From positions 2,065,481 to 2,129,480 of the forward strand of contig MU004232.1 in assembly GCA_010405405.1 (NCBI GenBank): a stretch of 64,000 nucleotides of DNA, given 5' to 3'. Both the position numbers and the translations under genes were made by a program. Source of the DNA: Microthyrium microscopicum (lineage: Eukaryota; Ascomycota; Dothideomycetes; Microthyriales; Microthyriaceae). This document shows positions 61,218-64,000 of the stretch, piece after piece (position 1 is the first letter of the stretch; every line of letters starts with the position of its first letter). Below the pieces are notes generated by a model. The model made no database searches. It was not told where the DNA came from and saw nothing but the letters and a program-made list of their open reading frames with translations.

Positions 61218-61259
61218 CCTAACTCTTAGCCTAACCCTCAGCCTAACTCTTAGCCTAAT
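61218..61259 (+). repeat. 12-bp tandem repeat in the transposon (CCTAACTCTTAG)
   Basis: Three complete 12-bp units plus a partial fourth. The middle unit (CCTAACCCTCAG) keeps the probable unmutated form, the others carry transitions. In the transposase frame the unit would encode a Pro-Asn-Pro-Gln-like repeat. Confidence 0.75.
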
Positions 61260-61878
61260 TACTAGATCCTCTTACTAAAGGATTTTAAATAATATTACTA
61301 CTATCTTTATTAAAATTAATAAGTAATTAAGCCTACTAATAGCCTCCTCTAAAATAGATTACTTAATAAATACAAAGAGTTAAATCCTAGCAAATTTTAG
61401 TATTAGACTACCTCTAAGTTACTAATATTAATATTAGTATTCTAGTATCTAGAGCTTCCTTAATTTAAGCCCTATCTTATTAAAGAACCTAGCTAAAATG
61501 TCTATCTTTAGCATTTAATAGTAATATTCTATTATTAATAGGACTACTTAAATTAGTAATTAGACATTAAATTAAGTAGTATTCTTAGCCTATAGCAAAT
61601 ATAGATAAACGATAAAAATCGTAAGTAACATCTACTCTATATTAGTATTAAAAATACGCTTTAAAACTATTACTTATATATAATACTATAACTTTCTAAT
61701 TTTGCTATTTTATGCTAATAAGATATAGTTATATAGCTTTAATTTTAAGTATTTAATAGGTTTAAGGATAGGAACGCTATTATAGTTTTTAGCGTTCTAA
61801 AAACGGATTACTACAAAATTACTATAGGAGGCATTTCTATAGAAACCAGCCTAAAAACGCCTCTCTAGCGCCCCAGAG

Positions 61879-61907
61879 CTTGTTGACATCTTGTTAGCTT
61901 TTTACGG
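61879..61907 (-). repeat. Right terminal inverted repeat
   Basis: Reverse complement starts CCGTAAAAAGCTAACAAG. The only difference from the left copy is a C-to-T change in a CpA context on the plus strand, which is what RIP does. TA follows at 61908-61909. Confidence 0.9.
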
Positions 61908-61909
61908 TA

Positions 61910-63002
61910 GGATGAAAGAGAGTATCAGATAAGAGTCATGAACCACCAAATCTGGCCAAGCGTGACAGGCAAATGCTGCGACAGTCGCGTGCAGAGGCTG
62001 GCGTGCGATCGACAGCCGAGCGAATCAAACCACTTGTGGATATTCCTTTGCTCGGATCCTCGAGACACCGAAAAGTGTCATAAACAACATCTAAGCGCGG
62101 CGAACAATCATTCAAATGGAGAAGAATTTTACAAGTAGATATTAGGCTAACTTTGAGTGGAATTCGATTAATCAACCAGTCTTAAAACTCCGGGCATTTA
62201 CTGATTTAGCGGCGATCTAGTTCTTTGGGTTCCTATTGTCCCTAAAATGAACAAGGTACCAATTTTTAATTGGCTGAATGGATAGTTCCAACTACAGTCA
62301 TAATGGACCACAAAATTGGTGGCGCACTCCCATCAAACCTATGCTCCTTTTGCCATCAAAGGTGTTGGAGTTTTTATGACTTCCTAGGTTCAAAACGAAG
62401 TCACAGCACCATTCTTCTATTCATGGTAATATTCCGTAATTGTGGTCAACTCGACAAGGCCCAACCGCATGACAAATTAACTGGCGTTCTCCCATCAACT
62501 TCGCTGGCTCCCATGAACGCTTCTAATTGAGAGGTGTTATATTTTCCTTTGAATTTAACAGAACTCCCGAGTCCAAACGCCCTATATGGTATATAAAACA
62601 CCCGATACCAGAGCGTGTGGGATTTATCGAAGTCGGTGGGGGCATGCCAAATATTTTGTCTATCAGTTAAATGCCATTTGTCTCGCTCACATGCTCGTAT
62701 GTTTTTAACTCACTCATTCTTGTCAATATGAACAATAGCTTCCTAGCACTGAGTAGCAAAATACCGTGTTGTACAGGCGAAAGCCCTGAAAAATCAAGTC
62801 TATCTGTGAATATGGTAATGGAATGTAAGAGTAGGAGCTTCTACTCAAGTGTTCTACATGATAGTTCTTAAAAGGCGTGATAACCAGCTGCTTATGGTAC
62901 TATTTCACACTGCCAACTGGATTAAAAAATTGTGAGCATTAAATTTACAATGCGAGGGATGACACATTTGATTATAGGACAAGTAAAAGCAAAAAAAGAT
63001 GA
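61910..63002. other. Host DNA right of the transposon, no gene seen
   Basis: Base composition returns to normal immediately after the TA at 61908. Frames of 60-86 codons occur on both strands without motifs or splice partners. No RIP signature is visible even within the first 100 bp. Confidence 0.45.
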
Positions 63003-63111
63003 TGGAGCTGGCGAAATTCGAACCCGCAGTACCACTGGCCTGGGAGCAGCAGGGAAAAGGATTCAGCGTCAGCCAATGTCCTGGGCGTGTTACCAATTAC
63101 ACTACAACCCC
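63003..63111 (-). tRNA. tRNA-like gene with a probable intron, identity unresolved
   Basis: On the minus strand a 7-bp acceptor stem forms (GGGGTTG with CAGCTCC, including G-U pairs), discriminator A at 63003. The D-arm is perfect (GTGT/ACAC with AATTGGTA loop; A box TAGTGTAATTGG), and the T-arm is GCGGG-TTCGAAT-TTCGC, giving a B box. The total of 109 nt exceeds a mature tRNA by about 36 nt, consistent with an intron. I could not fold a clean anticodon stem (5' CCCAG lacks a matching 3' strand), so the anticodon is not assigned and a pseudogene is possible. Confidence 0.55.
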
Positions 63112-63436
63112 TTAGATTTTTGACTCAAAATTAGGGAGAAAGGACATATGACAGAGCTCGCAAAAAAATCTGGCCAGAGTGACTATAATCATTTGCTAGA
63201 ATACAAGTATCTACAATCTCATCCAATTTGAACTGTTCACTTTCCCTCGATGACTGTGCTTAACGAACGGAGCAAGACGCGGCGACGGCCACGGGGGAGC
63301 GACTACAAGTTTCTAGTGTTCTTGACTGCGATGATAGTGAAACCAATAAACCGTTTCTCCCTATGCTTTCACTGTATCAATGATGCCACGGGGCAATGTG
63401 ATTTTCGTGAACAGCAGTGAAATTGCTGTAGAGTAG

Positions 63437-63443
63437 TATAAAG
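63437..63443 (+). promoter_or_regulatory. TATA element of the secreted-protein gene
   Basis: TATAAAG, about 140 nt upstream of the ATG at 63582; a CT/CA-rich leader follows (63475-63580), typical of highly expressed fungal secreted-protein genes. Confidence 0.5.
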
Positions 63444-63581
63444 GTTCAATTAATCCTCTGCTATTGATCTTCCGGACGTCCAGATCCAACAAACACAATT
63501 TACAAAGTCTTTGACAACTCCATCACCAGAGTTCTTCAACAAGATACAATACCTGTCTACTCTTCTTCCAAACTCACCAAA

Positions 63582-64000
63582 ATGCATCTCGGCAACATCT
63601 TGTCAATTGCTTTCGGACTTGTCGGAGTCTCAGTCGGTATCGTCTTGCCAACTCAGCCCAAGTCGGTCTCGATTGCAGACATTGCCGAAAGCTCCATCAT
63701 TCGTCGGAATACTACTAGCACCGCTGATAGATACGTGGTTCGCTGCAACGAGAACAATCTGAACAACGATGGCATTGTCGGCTGCTTGAGATTGCTCAGC
63801 GACGTTAACACGAGAATGAGGGGACAACAGTGCTTTGCCACTGGAAGCGGAAAACCTGGTAAGAATGGCACTGACTAGACAATGGATCTTTGCTTACATA
63901 TTTTAGGCGCCGGTACTTTCTGTCAAATCGAGGGTGCTTACGTCTCTGGGCGTGGATGGTCTGACAACGGCGGACCTGGAACAACAGTGGCTCTATGTAA
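63582..64000 (+). CDS. Small secreted cysteine-containing protein, effector-like (runs off the right edge)
   Basis: Exon 1 starts at 63582 (MHLGNILSIAFGLVGVSVGI, a clear signal peptide). It is spliced near 63860 (donor GTAAGA after GGAAAACCTG) to an exon starting at about 63907, which continues GAGTFCQIEGAYVSGRGWSD then NGGPGTTVALC to the window end. Five cysteines are visible after the signal peptide (VVRC, VGC, QQC, TFC, ALC), plus one N-glycosylation-like NTT. Length so far is about 125 residues. I do not recognise the family. The small secreted Cys-containing type and its place 1.7 kb from a RIP-mutated transposon are typical of effector genes, but no host-directed role can be read from sequence. 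Confidence 0.75.

Larger units (their letters stand above)
50895..61907 (+). mobile_element. Tc1/mariner-type (pogo/Fot-like) DNA transposon carrying a nested LTR element; RIP-mutated
   Basis: The left end (50895-50923, CCGTAAAAAGCTGACAAGAT...) and right end (61879-61907) are inverted repeats of 29 bp with one mismatch. Each is bordered outside by TA (50893-50894 and 61908-61909), the target duplication of Tc1/mariner elements. Inside is a decayed DDE transposase on the plus strand (about 59630-61050). Removing the nested LTR element leaves about 3.2 kb, which is plausible for a pogo-like element. Between about 50985 and 61850 the DNA is extremely AT-rich with CpA and TpG nearly gone but CpG still present, the signature of RIP. 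The transposase frame carries many stops, mostly TAA/TAG at former CAA/CAG/TGG-like positions, so the element is dead by its own enzyme. Confidence 0.85.

Noticed and set aside
50985-61850. Mitochondrial DNA insertion or centromere fragment as the source of AT-richness
   Set aside because: LTR pair, reverse-transcriptase and integrase remains, a transposase remnant and a transition-only pattern explain it as RIP-mutated transposons.
50895-61907. A Starship-like giant element or a mobile gene cluster with cargo
   Set aside because: Only 11 kb, no tyrosine-recombinase gene, no intact cargo gene, and TA duplications plus short TIRs point to Tc1/mariner.

Overview
The window is nuclear DNA of a filamentous ascomycete (Pezizomycotina). 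Nearly all genes have short introns of about 45-70 nt with GTAAGT-like donors and CTAAC-type branch sites. The gene set includes a JmjN-JmjC-PHD demethylase, a DUF3632 protein, a bZIP-DUF3425 factor, a family 15 glucuronoyl esterase and an ABC-A transporter. The transposon block carries the CpA-to-TpA signature of repeat-induced point mutation (RIP). I cannot name the class or genus from sequence alone. Exon joints below were placed by hand from splice signals and reading phase; every multi-exon model closes in frame.

Layout. 1-12.6 kb: a WD40 gene cut by the left edge (-), tRNA adenosine deaminase subunit Tad3 (+), a histone demethylase (-) and a vacuolar Ca2+/H+ exchanger (-). 12.6-15.8 kb: no gene seen. 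15.8-25.4 kb: nucleoporin Nup49 (-), a thioredoxin-fold protein (+), a short bZIP factor (-), a DUF3632 protein (-) and Ras (-), separated by 1.5-1.9 kb stretches without genes. 25.4-29.2 kb: no protein gene seen, but a tRNA-Gln-like sequence. 29.2-43.5 kb: a dense run with a WW-domain low-complexity protein (+), a WD40 protein (-), a bZIP-DUF3425 factor (-), a secreted glucuronoyl esterase (+), a Nudix hydrolase with a membrane tail (-), an SPX-VTC polyphosphate polymerase complex subunit (+) and a secreted S41 peptidase (-). 44.9-50.6 kb: a ten-exon full-length ABC-A transporter (-).

50.9-61.9 kb: an 11.0 kb AT-rich block. It is a nested mobile element. Two 29-bp inverted repeats (28/29 identical) flanked by TA on both sides mark a Tc1/mariner (pogo/Fot-like) DNA transposon that still holds a decayed DDE transposase. 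A 7.8 kb Ty3/gypsy-type LTR retrotransposon fossil lies inside it. Both are heavily mutated by RIP, while the host DNA on each side looks untouched. 61.9-64 kb: host sequence with a tRNA-like gene and the start of a small secreted cysteine-containing protein that runs off the right edge.

The genes are independent housekeeping, signalling and secretion genes; I see no biosynthetic cluster. Shared themes are calcium and polyphosphate storage in the vacuole (exchanger and VTC subunit) and secretion (esterase, peptidase, small secreted protein). The most striking structure is the TIR-bounded, RIP-mutated nested element lying about 330 bp upstream of the ABC-A start codon, with an effector-like gene 1.7 kb beyond its other end.
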